NCBI RefSeq assembly: GCF_009765165.1
Contig: NZ_VLNU01000001.1
Span: 992,001-1,056,000 of the forward strand
DNA: 64,000 bases
Direction of reading: 5' to 3'
DNA from: Lysobacter panacisoli
Lineage (GTDB): Bacteria; Pseudomonadota; Gammaproteobacteria; Xanthomonadales; Xanthomonadaceae
Shown here: in pieces, positions 8,793 to 17,501 of the stretch
Numbering within the stretch: position 1 is the stretch's first letter
Layout of the letters: each line of letters starts with the position of its first letter
Notes under the pieces: model-generated
Database searches by the model: none
Seen by the model: the letters and a program-made list of their open reading frames with translations, nothing else
Told to the model about the DNA's origin: nothing
Position numbers and translations under genes: made by a program

Positions 8793-10148
8793 ATGAGCAC
8801 ACGCAACCCCACGCATTACGCCCACGTCCTCACCGCACTGCTGCTGACTGCGCCCCTGTGCGCGCAGGCCGGCATCGCGCCGGAACGACAGACCATCGCC
8901 GAGAACGACGGCTGGGCCGCGATGCCCACCGCCGCGCTGCCGCAGGGCACCACCGGCGGTTCGGCGGCCGACGCCGCGCACGTTTTCACCGTCTCCGACC
9001 GCAACGCGCTGATCGCGGCGCTGGCCTTTCCCGATGCGACGCCGAAGATCGTGCGCATCGAGGGCATGATCGACGCCAACGTCGATGCCGAAGGAAATCC
9101 GTTGTCGTGCGACAACTACGCGCGTCCGGACCCGCAGACCGGCGAGATGTACTCGCTCGACGCCTTCCTGGCCGCATACGACCCCGCGACGTGGGGACGC
9201 GTGAACCCGAGCGGTCCGCAGGAGCGCGCGCGTGTCGCCTCGGCCGCGGCGCAGCAGGCGCGCGTGCGCATCCGTGTGCCGGCGAACACGACGATCATCG
9301 GCGCCGGCCACGGCGCAGGCCTGCGCGGCGCGTGGCTCGACATCCGGCCTTCGTCCACCAGCGGCAACCAGCCGATGAACGTGATCGTGCGCAACCTGTT
9401 GCTGATCGACAGCTACGACTGCTTTCCGCAATGGGCGCCGACCGACGGTGCGGAAGGCAACTGGAATTCACTCTACGACGCGATCTCGGTGCGCAACGCC
9501 ACGCACGTGTGGATCGACCACAACGCCATGCTCGACGTCGCCACCGACGACGCGGATGCGCCGACGTACTTCGGTCGCCTCTACCAGCGCCATGACGGCC
9601 TCGTCGATGTGACCAACGAATCCGACAACGTGACCGTCTCGTGGAACCTGATGGCCAACCACGACAAGGCGATGCTGATCGGCTCGTCCGACGGCGCGAC
9701 GGCGGATCGCAACAAGCTTCGCGTGACGCTGCACCACAACCTGTTCCACGACCTCGGCCAGCGCGTGCCACGTGTGCGCTTCGGCCAGGTGCACGTCTTC
9801 AACAACCAGTACAGCCTCACCAACGAAGGCGCGACGACCTACGGCTACCACTGGGGCGCCGGCATCGAGTCGCAGATCTTCGCGCAGAACAACCACTTCC
9901 TCGTGCCCGAAGTGGTCACACCGGACCTGTTCGTCGAACGCTTCAACGGCACCGCGTTGCACGCCGAAGGCACGATGCGCAACGGTATCAGCCGACACGC
10001 GCGGGTGGACGTGGTCGCCGCGTACAACGCGGTCAACGCGACGCCGCTGGACCCGAACGTGAGCTGGACACCGACGCTGTATCGGCGCCTCGACCCGACG
10101 CAGGCCGTGCCGATCCTCGTCATCCTCGGAGCCGGACCGTTCAAGTGA
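8793..10148 (+). CDS. Pectate lyase, polysaccharide lyase family 1
   Basis: A 451-residue secreted right-handed beta-helix lyase that cleaves polygalacturonate by beta-elimination. The signal peptide ends near PLCAQA (residue 26). Diagnostic motifs are vWiDH (HVWIDH, 238-243) and RxPxxR (RVPRVR, 324-329), which holds the catalytic arginine of the PelC family. Calcium-site acidic residues are expected around 219-250. Start ATG 8793 follows GAAGGAG. It heads a tight three-gene set with the pectin methylesterase (4-base overlap) and the SGNH esterase, so product and neighbours act together on homogalacturonan. Confidence 0.92.
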   Translation: MSTRNPTHYAHVLTALLLTAPLCAQAGIAPERQTIAENDGWAAMPTAALPQGTTGGSAADAAHVFTVSDRNALIAALAFPDATPKIVRIEGMIDANVDAEGNPLSCDNYARPDPQTGEMYSLDAFLAAYDPATWGRVNPSGPQERARVASAAAQQARVRIRVPANTTIIGAGHGAGLRGAWLDIRPSSTSGNQPMNVIVRNLLLIDSYDCFPQWAPTDGAEGNWNSLYDAISVRNATHVWIDHNAMLDVATDDADAPTYFGRLYQRHDGLVDVTNESDNVTVSWNLMANHDKAMLIGSSDGATADRNKLRVTLHHNLFHDLGQRVPRVRFGQVHVFNNQYSLTNEGATTYGYHWGAGIESQIFAQNNHFLVPEVVTPDLFVERFNGTALHAEGTMRNGISRHARVDVVAAYNAVNATPLDPNVSWTPTLYRRLDPTQAVPILVILGAGPFK

Positions 10149-11263
10149 TCGACGACATCGAACAGCTCCAACGGCGACGCCTGCTGCAGGCGTCGCTGTC
10201 CGCCGCGCTGCTGGCAGTGCCCGTGGCGCGCGCGGCGACCCCGTCGCGCTTCGATGCAGTCGTCGCCACCTCGCCCCGCGAGGGATTGCCGACATTCGCG
10301 ACGATCGGCGAAGCCATCGCCACCGCCCCCACGCAAGGCACGCGACCGTTCCGCATCCTCATCACGCGCGGACGCTGGCGGGAGAAGCTGGTGGTCGATC
10401 GCCCGAACATCCGCCTGATCGGTGAAGACCGCGCCGGCAGCGTGCTGACCTACGACGCAGCGGCGGGCATGGCGCGACCGGATGGCGAGGCGTGGGGCAC
10501 GTGGGGCTGTGCCAGCGTGATCGTGCGCGCGACGGACTTCCGTGCGGAGAACCTGACCATCGAGAACGCCTTCGACTACGTCGGCAACCTCGCCGCACCG
10601 AAGTTCGAACCCATCGGTCCGAACGGTGCGCAGGCGGTAGCGCTGATGCTGGACGCGGGCGCGGACCGTTGCGCGTTCGAGCGTGTGGACCTGATCGGTC
10701 ATCAGGACACGCTGTTCACCGATGCGGGTCGCAGCTACTTCCGCGACTGCCGCATCAGCGGCAGCGTGGACTTCATCTTCGGCGGCGGCAATGCACTGTT
10801 CGAACGCTGCGAGCTGCATTCGCGTTTCCGCCCCGGCAAGGAACGACAGGGTTACGTGGCCGTGCCGTGCACGCCGTCCGCGCAGGCCTTCGGCCTGACG
10901 TTCCTCGAGTGCCGATTGACGCGCGACGCGGAGATTCCCGACGCCAGCGTGGCGCTGGGCCGCGCGTGGAAGCCCGGGCGCACGTTCCCCGACGGCAAGT
11001 ACGGCGATCCCGATGCGGTCGGCGCGGCGACCTATCTCTCTTGCTGGATGGACGCGCACATCGATGCGCACGGCTGGGACGAGATGGGTTACACCGCGCG
11101 CAACGGCCAGCGGGCGATGTTCCAGCCGCTCGACGCGCGCCTGTACGAACACGACAGTCGCGGCCCCGGCGGGCGCCGATCATCGTCGCGCCGCACGCTC
11201 GACCGCGCCCAGCGCGCGCGTTACACCCGCGACGCGATCCTGGCCGGCTGGTCGCCGCGCTGA
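10145..11263 (+). CDS. Pectin methylesterase, carbohydrate esterase family 8
   Basis: A 372-residue esterase removing methyl groups from pectin so that pectate lyases can cut. The family blocks are QAVAL (163-167), QDTL (187-190, D188), DFIFG (209-213, D209) and LGRAW (271-275, R273; usually LGRPW). The N-terminus QRRRLLQASLSAALLAVP (9-26) looks like a twin-arginine-type signal, so Tat export is possible. The GTG start at 10145 overlaps the pectate lyase stop (GTGA), giving translational coupling. The C-terminus is Arg/Ser-rich (residues 345-360), an unremarkable tail. Function is well supported by the complete active site. Confidence 0.92.
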   Translation: MIDDIEQLQRRRLLQASLSAALLAVPVARAATPSRFDAVVATSPREGLPTFATIGEAIATAPTQGTRPFRILITRGRWREKLVVDRPNIRLIGEDRAGSVLTYDAAAGMARPDGEAWGTWGCASVIVRATDFRAENLTIENAFDYVGNLAAPKFEPIGPNGAQAVALMLDAGADRCAFERVDLIGHQDTLFTDAGRSYFRDCRISGSVDFIFGGGNALFERCELHSRFRPGKERQGYVAVPCTPSAQAFGLTFLECRLTRDAEIPDASVALGRAWKPGRTFPDGKYGDPDAVGAATYLSCWMDAHIDAHGWDEMGYTARNGQRAMFQPLDARLYEHDSRGPGGRRSSSRRTLDRAQRARYTRDAILAGWSPR

Positions 11264-11301
11264 TCGTCGCGACCCTTCTTCCTCATCTCTCGCATACGAA
11301 C

Positions 11302-12063
11302 ATGCCCAGGACGCTGCTCTCGCTGCTGCTCGCCCTCGTCGTACTGCCCGCCTTCGCCAGTGACGCAGCCGTGCCCACGATCCACCTCGCCGGCGATTCG
11401 ACGATGGCGGAGAAGCTTCCAGAGAAGCGCCCCGAGACCGGATGGGGCGAGCTCCTCGCCGCGCGGTTCCGCGACGGCAGCGTGCGCATCGACAACCGCG
11501 CGAAAAACGGACGTAGCACGCGCACCTTCATCGAGGAAGGACGCTGGAGGGACCTGCTCGATGCGACCGTGCCGGGCGATGTCGTGCTGATCCAGTTCGG
11601 CCATAACGACCAGTCGATCGAGAAGCCGGACCGCTATACGCCGCCGGCCGACTACGTTCGCAACCTGCAGCGCTTCGTCGCCGACGTGCGCGCGAAGGAC
11701 GCAACGCCGGTGCTACTGACGCCGGTGGCGCGGCGGCGCTTCGACGAGGCGGGCCACGTCCTGCCAAGCCACGGGGAATATCCCGACCTGGTGCGCGCGT
11801 TGGCTGCGCGCGAGAACGTGGTACTGATCGACATGGAACGGCGCAGCTCGGCGGTGTTGCAGGAACGCGGCGCGGAAGGATCGAAGGCGCTGTTCCTGTG
11901 GATCGCGGCGGGTGCGAATTCGAACTACCCGAAGGGTGCGGAAGACAACACGCACTTCTCGCCACTCGGCGCGGCGCGGATGGCGCGGGAGTTTGCGTTT
12001 GCGTTGCGGGAATCTGGGTTGCCGATCGCGGCGCGGCTACGAGAGGCCGAGGGCGCGCGCTGA
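11302..12063 (+). CDS. SGNH-hydrolase acetylesterase, rhamnogalacturonan acetylesterase-like (CE12)
   Basis: A 253-residue secreted esterase with signal peptide cleaved near LPAFA-S (residues 15-20). SGNH blocks are complete: GDSTM with nucleophile S33, the Gly/Asn block NRAKNGRSTRTF (65-76), GHND (100-103), and the D215/H218 pair in EDNTHFS. CE12 enzymes deacetylate rhamnogalacturonan or other pectin. It follows the methylesterase by 38 bases, consistent with a pectin de-esterification pair. Closely related esterases act on xylan acetyl groups, so the exact substrate is inferred from context. Confidence 0.88.
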   Translation: MPRTLLSLLLALVVLPAFASDAAVPTIHLAGDSTMAEKLPEKRPETGWGELLAARFRDGSVRIDNRAKNGRSTRTFIEEGRWRDLLDATVPGDVVLIQFGHNDQSIEKPDRYTPPADYVRNLQRFVADVRAKDATPVLLTPVARRRFDEAGHVLPSHGEYPDLVRALAARENVVLIDMERRSSAVLQERGAEGSKALFLWIAAGANSNYPKGAEDNTHFSPLGAARMAREFAFALRESGLPIAARLREAEGAR

Positions 12064-12095
12064 GCGCGCGTCACCCCTCTTCCGCCCTTTGGGCA

Positions 12096-12251
12096 CCTTC
12101 TCCCGCAAGGGGAGAAGGGAAGCGAAAAGCAACAACAGCAGCAACGACGCGCGTTGTGACAGCGACCACCGAGACGTCCCTCTCCCCTTGCGGCGACCGA
12201 GGGGAGTGCAGAGCTGAGAGGGACAGGCCGCGAAGCGGCCAGGGAGAGGGG
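12096..12251. repeat. Intergenic palindromic repeat cluster
   Basis: Between the convergent esterase and pectate lyase genes lie a perfect 9-bp hairpin (CCTTCTCCC/GGGAGAAGG, 12096-12118) and a perfect palindrome GGCCGCGAAGCGGCC (12226-12240). The latter lies within CT/GA-rich sequence (TCCCTCTCCCC near 12176-12186, and again inverted at 12241-12250). The composition is typical of REP-like elements of Xanthomonadaceae. It could also serve as a two-way transcript end. Confidence 0.6.
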
Positions 12252-12260
12252 TAGAGCCGC

Positions 12261-13637
12261 CTACTTCAACGGCTCGCGCCGCGGCAGCGGCTTCAGCGGC
12301 TCCATCGTGTCCAGATCCCAGTCGGCCGGTACGAACGCCTGCTGTGTTTCCTTCTGTTTCGGATAGCCACCGACCTGCTCCTGGCTGTCGATGATGCGGC
12401 CGCGACCCTCGATGGCGTCGGCGAGGATGCGGCGATCCACGTCGTCGCGATCCCACGGCCGTGCACCGGCGTTGGCGATCACCGCGTCCTGCACCTTCGC
12501 CGACGACAGCAGCGCCACGCCGGGCGGCAGCGCGGGCGCGCGCTTCATCGCGTCGATGTGGATCGGCGTGGTGGTGTAGCGGCCCTGCTGCGGCAACGGA
12601 TTGCCGAGCCTGTCGACGGCGAGGTTGTCGTCGAGGAAGACATCGAGATCGCCCGAACCGCCGACACTGAAGAACGCGACCTCTTCCGTCGAGATGCCCG
12701 CGCGCATCACGTTGCCGCGCGCTACCACTTGGCCGCGTGAGTACGGATGGCCCAGCCATTCCTCGGCGATGAGGTTGTAGTGCACGCCGCGCTGGCCGGG
12801 GTCGTAGATCAGGTTGTTGAGCACCTGCCCACGCGCGCCGCCCTTGAACAGCGGATTGCGCTCGTAGTTGTGCGCGTAGAGATTGCCGACGATGAGCACG
12901 TCGTTGACGTGGTCGTGGATCAGCGTGCCCTTGGAGTGCTCGCCCTTCGCATGCGTGGCGTTGGCGAGCCCCTCGGCGATGATGTTGTTGCTGTAGGTGA
13001 TGCGGCGCGAGGCCGCTTCCATCCACTGCTTCTCGCTCTCACCGTGGAAGCGCGTGCTCGATGCGGACAGGTTCTCGTCGGTGGCCCAGGTCAGCGAGCA
13101 ATGGTCGACGATCACGTCGTGCGCGCCGCGCACGGTGGTGATCGCGTCGATGTCGCCGGACCACTTCGGCCTGTTGCCGTCGCCCGGACGCACACGCACG
13201 TGGCGGATCACCACGTCGTGCGTGGCGATGGTCAGTCCACCCTTGATGAAGGTGATGCCCGGCTGCGGGGCGGTCTGGCCGGCGATGGTGAGGAAGGGCT
13301 CGGTGATGCGCAGCTCCTTCATGTCCAGGTCGATTACGCCACCGACTTCGAACACGACGATGCGCGGCCCAGGCGTGTTGAGTGCTTCGGCGAACGAACC
13401 CGGGCCGCTGGCCGCGAGCGTGGTCACGCGCAGGATCTTGCCGCCGCGGCCGCCCGGCGTCCGCGCCGCCCAGCCCTCCGCGCCGGGGAACGCCAATGGG
13501 CCTGTCTCCCGGGACATCCCGGTCTGGGCGGCTTGGACCGCCAAGCTCCCGGTGCCGACCAGCGCACCGGCCAGCAATGCGCCGGTCGTGGCACGGATTA
13601 CCCGCGAAAAAACGCCCCTTGTGTAACGCCTGGCCAT
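12261..13637 (-). CDS. Pectate lyase-like secreted beta-helix protein (second lyase)
   Basis: A 458-residue protein with a signal peptide ending near GSLAVQA (residue 36) and the block FPGAEGWAARTPGGRGGKIL (50-69). A DHCSLTWATDE region near 176-186 and repeated beta-helix turns follow; all are typical of the pectate lyase branch that resembles PL1. The length exceeds PelC mainly by a C-terminal extension. It diverges from the hydratase/TRAP operon, and the 108-base gap holds the AATGACACCG element, so it should be co-regulated with that operon. The catalytic arginine is less easily placed than in the first lyase, so specificity (pectate or other polyuronide) is uncertain. Confidence 0.82.
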   Translation of the reverse strand: MARRYTRGVFSRVIRATTGALLAGALVGTGSLAVQAAQTGMSRETGPLAFPGAEGWAARTPGGRGGKILRVTTLAASGPGSFAEALNTPGPRIVVFEVGGVIDLDMKELRITEPFLTIAGQTAPQPGITFIKGGLTIATHDVVIRHVRVRPGDGNRPKWSGDIDAITTVRGAHDVIVDHCSLTWATDENLSASSTRFHGESEKQWMEAASRRITYSNNIIAEGLANATHAKGEHSKGTLIHDHVNDVLIVGNLYAHNYERNPLFKGGARGQVLNNLIYDPGQRGVHYNLIAEEWLGHPYSRGQVVARGNVMRAGISTEEVAFFSVGGSGDLDVFLDDNLAVDRLGNPLPQQGRYTTTPIHIDAMKRAPALPPGVALLSSAKVQDAVIANAGARPWDRDDVDRRILADAIEGRGRIIDSQEQVGGYPKQKETQQAFVPADWDLDTMEPLKPLPRREPLK

Positions 13638-13682
13638 CCGTCCCCTCCCCGAGTCGCGTGCCGAGTGTAGACCCCGATTGTC

Positions 13683-13699
13683 AATGACACCGGTTTCCT
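13683..13699. promoter_or_regulatory. Candidate LacI-type operator between second pectate lyase and hydratase/TRAP operon
   Basis: Reads AATGACACCGGTTTCCT. Centred on CCGG, it matches the ideal dyad TGACACCGGTGTCA at 12 of 14 positions. Its left half repeats the AATGACACCG found at 5654-5671. It lies 46 bases upstream of the lyase and 47 bases upstream of the hydratase start, well placed to control both. Regulator assignment (LacI protein at 17502) is inference. Confidence 0.45.
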
Positions 13700-13745
13700 A
13701 TACAACACCACGAACGAGTCAATATCACCAGGGGAAAGCCGCCGC

Positions 13746-14573
13746 ATGGACAAAAACGCTCCCGACACGGGCGCCGACAGTGCAGCCATCGCCCGGCAGC
13801 TGGTGACGGCGCGTCGCCGCGCGCAGGCCCTGCCGGAGTATCCGGGTTCGTTGCCGCGGACGCTCGAAGAGGGCTACGCGTGCCAGGACGAAGCCATCGC
13901 GCTGTGGGGACGGCCGGTGGTGGGATGGAAGGTCGGGAAGATTCCCGCCGACTGGGAAGCGCGACTGGGGGAGGAGCGTCTGGTCGGTCCGATCTTCGAA
14001 GGCGCGGTGCAGGCGCCCGCGGCGAATGGCGTGGGTTCGTTCGCGGTGATTCCGGGGGGATTCGCCGCGGTCGAGGCGGAGTTCGTGTTCCGCATCGGCG
14101 CCGATGCGCCGGCGGACAAGACCGCCTACACGGCCGACGAGGCCGCCGCGCTCGTCGATGCGCTGATGGTCGGCGTCGAACTCGCCGGCAGTCCGCTGCC
14201 ACTGATCAACGTGCTCGGTCCACCGATCGTGGTGTCGGACTTCGGCAACAACACCGGCCTGATCCTCGGTCAGAACGTGCCGGGCTGGCGCCGCCTCGCC
14301 GCCGAAGACCTGACCTGCGAGACCTTCATCGACGGCCATCTGGTCGGCGAAGGTGGCGCAGCGTCGATCAGCGGCGGCCTGCTCGCGGCGCTGGCGTTCG
14401 CGCTCGCGCGTTGCGCCAGTCGCGGCTATCCGCTGAAGAAGGGCATGCTGGTGACCACCGGCGCGGCGACCGGCATCCACGACATCGTCGCGGGACAGCG
14501 TTCGCGGATCAGCTTCGGTCCGTGGGGCGAGATCCAGTGCAATACCGTGGCCGCACAGGGGGAGTCCGCATGA
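13746..14573 (+). CDS. FAH-superfamily hydratase (2-keto-4-pentenoate hydratase-like)
   Basis: A 275-residue cytoplasmic protein of the fumarylacetoacetase/MhpD superfamily. GWKVG (60-64) and the acidic metal-site block AVEAEFVF (108-115, with E110 and E112) are visible, and the C-terminal GAATGIHDIVAGQ fits the family. Members add or remove water or cleave C-C bonds in 2-keto acids; some handle 2-keto-3-deoxy sugar acids. It is coupled by a 4-base overlap (ATGA) to the TRAP binding protein, so its substrate is probably the imported acid or a product of it. In a pectin block this points to a uronic-acid-derived keto acid, but the reaction is unknown. Confidence 0.75.
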   Translation: MDKNAPDTGADSAAIARQLVTARRRAQALPEYPGSLPRTLEEGYACQDEAIALWGRPVVGWKVGKIPADWEARLGEERLVGPIFEGAVQAPAANGVGSFAVIPGGFAAVEAEFVFRIGADAPADKTAYTADEAAALVDALMVGVELAGSPLPLINVLGPPIVVSDFGNNTGLILGQNVPGWRRLAAEDLTCETFIDGHLVGEGGAASISGGLLAALAFALARCASRGYPLKKGMLVTTGAATGIHDIVAGQRSRISFGPWGEIQCNTVAAQGESA

Positions 14574-15559
14574 CCGATCGCCGACGCTTCCTCGCCGGAC
14601 TCGCCGGCGTGTGTGCGGCGAGCGCGTTGCCCGTGTCGCGCGCCGACGATGGCATGCGCGTCCTCACCGCGACCGACGTGCACGTCAAGGATTATCCGAC
14701 CGTGCAGGCGGTGCAGTGGATCGGCGAGCAGCTTGAGCGCCGCACCGACGGCCGCCTGCGCCTGCGCCTGTACCACGCCGGCCAGCTGGGTCGCGAGTCG
14801 GAAGCCATCGACATGGCCCGTTTCGGCGCGATCGACATCACGCGCGTGTATTCGGGCGCGCTGAACAACGCGTTCCCGCTGACCCAGGCGCTGTGCCTGC
14901 CGTACGTGTTCGATTCGGTGGCGCACCTGCGTCGTGCGCTGGACGGCGACGTCGGCGCGCAGGTGCTGCAGGGTTTCCAGGCGCGCGGACTGGTCGGGCT
15001 GGCGATCTACGACAGCGGCCCGCGCTGCTTCTACAACATCAAGCATCCGATCGTCGAACCCGGCGACCTGCACGGCCTGAAGATCCGCGTGCCGATGTCT
15101 GACATCTTCATCCGGATGCTGCGCCTGTTCGGCGCCAACCCGACGCCGCTGCCGCTGGGCGAAGTGTTCTCCGGCATGGAGACGCACATGATCGACGGCG
15201 CCGAGAACAACATCCGCAGTTTCCAGTCCAGCCGCCATTTCGAGGCCGCGCGCTACTGGTCGCACAGCGATCATTCCTACGCGCCGGACGTGCTGCTGAT
15301 GTCGCAGCGCAGCCTGGAATCGCTGGCGCCGCGCGATCGCACGCTGGTGATCGAGCTGGCGCGCGAGTCGGTGCAGGTGATGCGCGGCCTGTGGGCGCAC
15401 CAGGAAGAAGCCGCGCGCCGCACGGTGATGGAATCGGGCGTGCGCTCCAACGAATGCGACATCGCGGCGTTCCGCGCCGCCGCCCAGCCGCTGCTGGAAC
15501 ACTATCGCCGCGATCCGGCGATCGACCGGCTGCATCGCCGCATTCGCGAACTTGCCTGA
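14570..15559 (+). CDS. dctP: TRAP transporter substrate-binding protein DctP
   Basis: A 329-residue periplasmic binding protein of the TRAP family. The twin-arginine-type leader DRRRFLAGLAG (3-13) suggests Tat export, as seen for some DctP proteins. A conserved arginine (R173 in LKIRVPMSD) is placed like the carboxylate-binding arginine of sialic acid and uronate TRAP receptors. The ATG overlaps the hydratase stop, and dctQ follows after 7 bases. The ligand should be an acid, probably a uronate or unsaturated galacturonate in this setting (inference). Confidence 0.9.
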   Translation: MTDRRRFLAGLAGVCAASALPVSRADDGMRVLTATDVHVKDYPTVQAVQWIGEQLERRTDGRLRLRLYHAGQLGRESEAIDMARFGAIDITRVYSGALNNAFPLTQALCLPYVFDSVAHLRRALDGDVGAQVLQGFQARGLVGLAIYDSGPRCFYNIKHPIVEPGDLHGLKIRVPMSDIFIRMLRLFGANPTPLPLGEVFSGMETHMIDGAENNIRSFQSSRHFEAARYWSHSDHSYAPDVLLMSQRSLESLAPRDRTLVIELARESVQVMRGLWAHQEEAARRTVMESGVRSNECDIAAFRAAAQPLLEHYRRDPAIDRLHRRIRELA

Positions 15560-15566
15560 GGACCTC

Positions 15567-16085
15567 ATGGCGGATACAGGAATCGCGTACTCCCCTTCCC
15601 TCCTGCAGCGCGTAAGCGAACGCGTCGCCGGATGGACCATCGCCGTCGCCGCGGTCGCACTGCTCGGGCTGGTCGTGGTGCAAGGCTGGCAGGTCATCGC
15701 GCGCTACGTGCTCAACGATTCGCCGAGCTGGACCGAGCCGGTCACGCTGTTGTTGCTGAGCACGGCGATGAGCCTGGGCGCGGCGGCCGGCGTGCACACG
15801 CGCCGGCACTTCAGCTTCGCGCTGCTCGCCGAAGCGCTGTCGCCGCGCCTGCGCCACGCGGCACACCTGTTCCAGTCGGCCGTGGTCGTGCTGATCGGCC
15901 TGGTGTTGCTGTACTGGGGCGCGGTGCTGTTCGTCGATGGCGTGCACATCCCCACTGCCGGCGCGCCGCTGCCGGAGAGCATCGAGTACCTGCCGCTGGC
16001 GATCAGCGGCGCGCTGATGGCGCTGTTCGCCATCACGCAGATGACCGTCCACCCGGACGTGCCCGCCGCACCGGAGAGCGACTGA
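15567..16085 (+). CDS. dctQ: TRAP transporter small membrane subunit DctQ
   Basis: A 172-residue protein with four hydrophobic segments (about residues 20-42, 55-75, 93-115, 135-155), the standard DctQ topology. The motif WQVIARYVLNDSPSWTEPVT is typical of the family. Start ATG 15567 is preceded by GAGGA; an upstream in-frame TTG at 15552 is less likely. It works with DctM and DctP in sodium-driven import. The next gene starts 1 base after its stop. Confidence 0.9.
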   Translation: MADTGIAYSPSLLQRVSERVAGWTIAVAAVALLGLVVVQGWQVIARYVLNDSPSWTEPVTLLLLSTAMSLGAAAGVHTRRHFSFALLAEALSPRLRHAAHLFQSAVVVLIGLVLLYWGAVLFVDGVHIPTAGAPLPESIEYLPLAISGALMALFAITQMTVHPDVPAAPESD

Positions 16086-16086
16086 C

Positions 16087-17370
16087 ATGGCCATTGCGAT
16101 CCTCTTCAGCCTCTTCGCGGTGCTGCTGGTCCTGGGCGTGCCGGTCGCGTATGCGCTGGCCGCCGCGTCGCTGGCGACGCTGGTATTCCTCGACGTTCCG
16201 TCGATCGTGATGGTGCAGCAGGTCTCGGCCGGCGCCGGTTCGGCCAGCCTGATCGCGATCCCACTCTTCATCTTCGCCGGCGAGATCATGCTGCGCGGCG
16301 GCATCTCCGAACGACTGATCGGACTGGCTTCGTCGCTGGTCGGACGCATGCGCGGCGGACTCGGCCAGGTCAGCATCCTGTCGTCGCTGTTCTTCGGTGG
16401 CGTGTCGGGCTCGGCGCTGGCGGACGTGTCCGCGGTCGGCGGCACGATGATCCCGCAGATGGTGCAGCGCGGTTACGACCGCGATTTCGCCGTCAATGTG
16501 TGCATCACGGCCGCGCTGGTCGCGCTGCTGGTACCGCCCTCGCACAACCTGATCCTGTACTCGGCCGCGGCCGGTGGCGGGTTGTCGATCGCGGACCTGT
16601 TCGCGGCCGGCATCGTGCCCGCGCTGCTGATGACGGGCGTGCTGATGGCCACCTGCTATCTGGTCGCGCGGCATCGCGGCTACGGCGTGGAGATCTTCCC
16701 CGGCTGGCGCGCGGTCGCGCTGCGCCTGGTCTCGGCGCTGCCGGGCCTGGGCCTGGTCGCGCTGATCTTCGTCGGCATCCGCGCCGGCATCTTCACCGCG
16801 GTGGAGAGCGCGGCGATCGCGGTGGTATACGCGCTGCTGGTGACCAGCGTGCTGTACCGGCAGCTGCACTGGCGCGAGTTCCTCGGCACCGTGGTGCACG
16901 CCGCACGCAGCGCCGGCGCGATCCTGTTCGTGATCGCGGCGGCGGCAGTGTTCGGCTGGCTGCTGGCCTACCTGCAGGTGCCGGCGGCGTCGGTGGACTT
17001 CCTCACCGGCCTCACCCAGGACCGCAACCTGATGCTGTTGCTGATGATCCTGGTGCTGCTGGTGCTGGGCACGTTCCTGGACCTGGCACCGATGATCCTG
17101 ATCTGCACGCCGATCTTCCTGCCGGTCGCGCGCGCGATCGGCATCGACCCGGTGCATTTCGGCGTGATCCTCGTGCTCAAGGGCGGCCTGAGCCTGATCA
17201 GCCCGCCGCTGGGCTCGGTGCTGTTCGTCGGCACGGCGATCGGCAAGATCAGCATCGGCCAGAGCATGCGCACGATCTGGCCGTTCTGGCTGGCCGGCCT
17301 GCTGGTGTTGCTGGTGGTGGCATTCATCCCGGCGCTGTCGCTGTGGCTGCCGGCGGCGCTGAAGGCCTGA
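16087..17370 (+). CDS. dctM: TRAP transporter large membrane subunit DctM
   Basis: A 427-residue, highly hydrophobic protein with about twelve membrane segments. It has the family motifs LFFGGVSGSALADVSAVGG and, near the C-terminus, GLSLISPPLGSVLFVGTAI. It forms the ion-coupled channel of the TRAP transporter with DctQ. It is the last structural gene before the LacI regulator at 17502; the 130-base gap shows no clear terminator. Confidence 0.93.
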   Translation: MAIAILFSLFAVLLVLGVPVAYALAAASLATLVFLDVPSIVMVQQVSAGAGSASLIAIPLFIFAGEIMLRGGISERLIGLASSLVGRMRGGLGQVSILSSLFFGGVSGSALADVSAVGGTMIPQMVQRGYDRDFAVNVCITAALVALLVPPSHNLILYSAAAGGGLSIADLFAAGIVPALLMTGVLMATCYLVARHRGYGVEIFPGWRAVALRLVSALPGLGLVALIFVGIRAGIFTAVESAAIAVVYALLVTSVLYRQLHWREFLGTVVHAARSAGAILFVIAAAAVFGWLLAYLQVPAASVDFLTGLTQDRNLMLLLMILVLLVLGTFLDLAPMILICTPIFLPVARAIGIDPVHFGVILVLKGGLSLISPPLGSVLFVGTAIGKISIGQSMRTIWPFWLAGLLVLLVVAFIPALSLWLPAALKA

Positions 17371-17501
17371 TGGCGCCAGTTCCGGGAACGCTCGCCTGCC
17401 CGCTCCGGCCCTCGCGGGCGCCGTTCGGGCCGCGCGGAGCCCACCCTCGGGCCCGGCCATGAGGGCGGGCGGCTAGAATGGCTGAAATCCGCAGGCCGCC
17501 C

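Noticed and set aside
5669..8812. A 1047-codon open frame antisense to the first TonB receptor
   Set aside because: Val/Arg/Glu-rich shadow of a high-GC gene with no family resemblance; the sense strand encodes a complete receptor.
12096..12251. CRISPR-like array
   Set aside because: Only two non-identical palindromes, without regularly spaced repeats.
17371..17501. Terminator between dctM and the LacI gene
   Set aside because: GC-rich with small inverted repeats but no T-run; the regulator may be cotranscribed.
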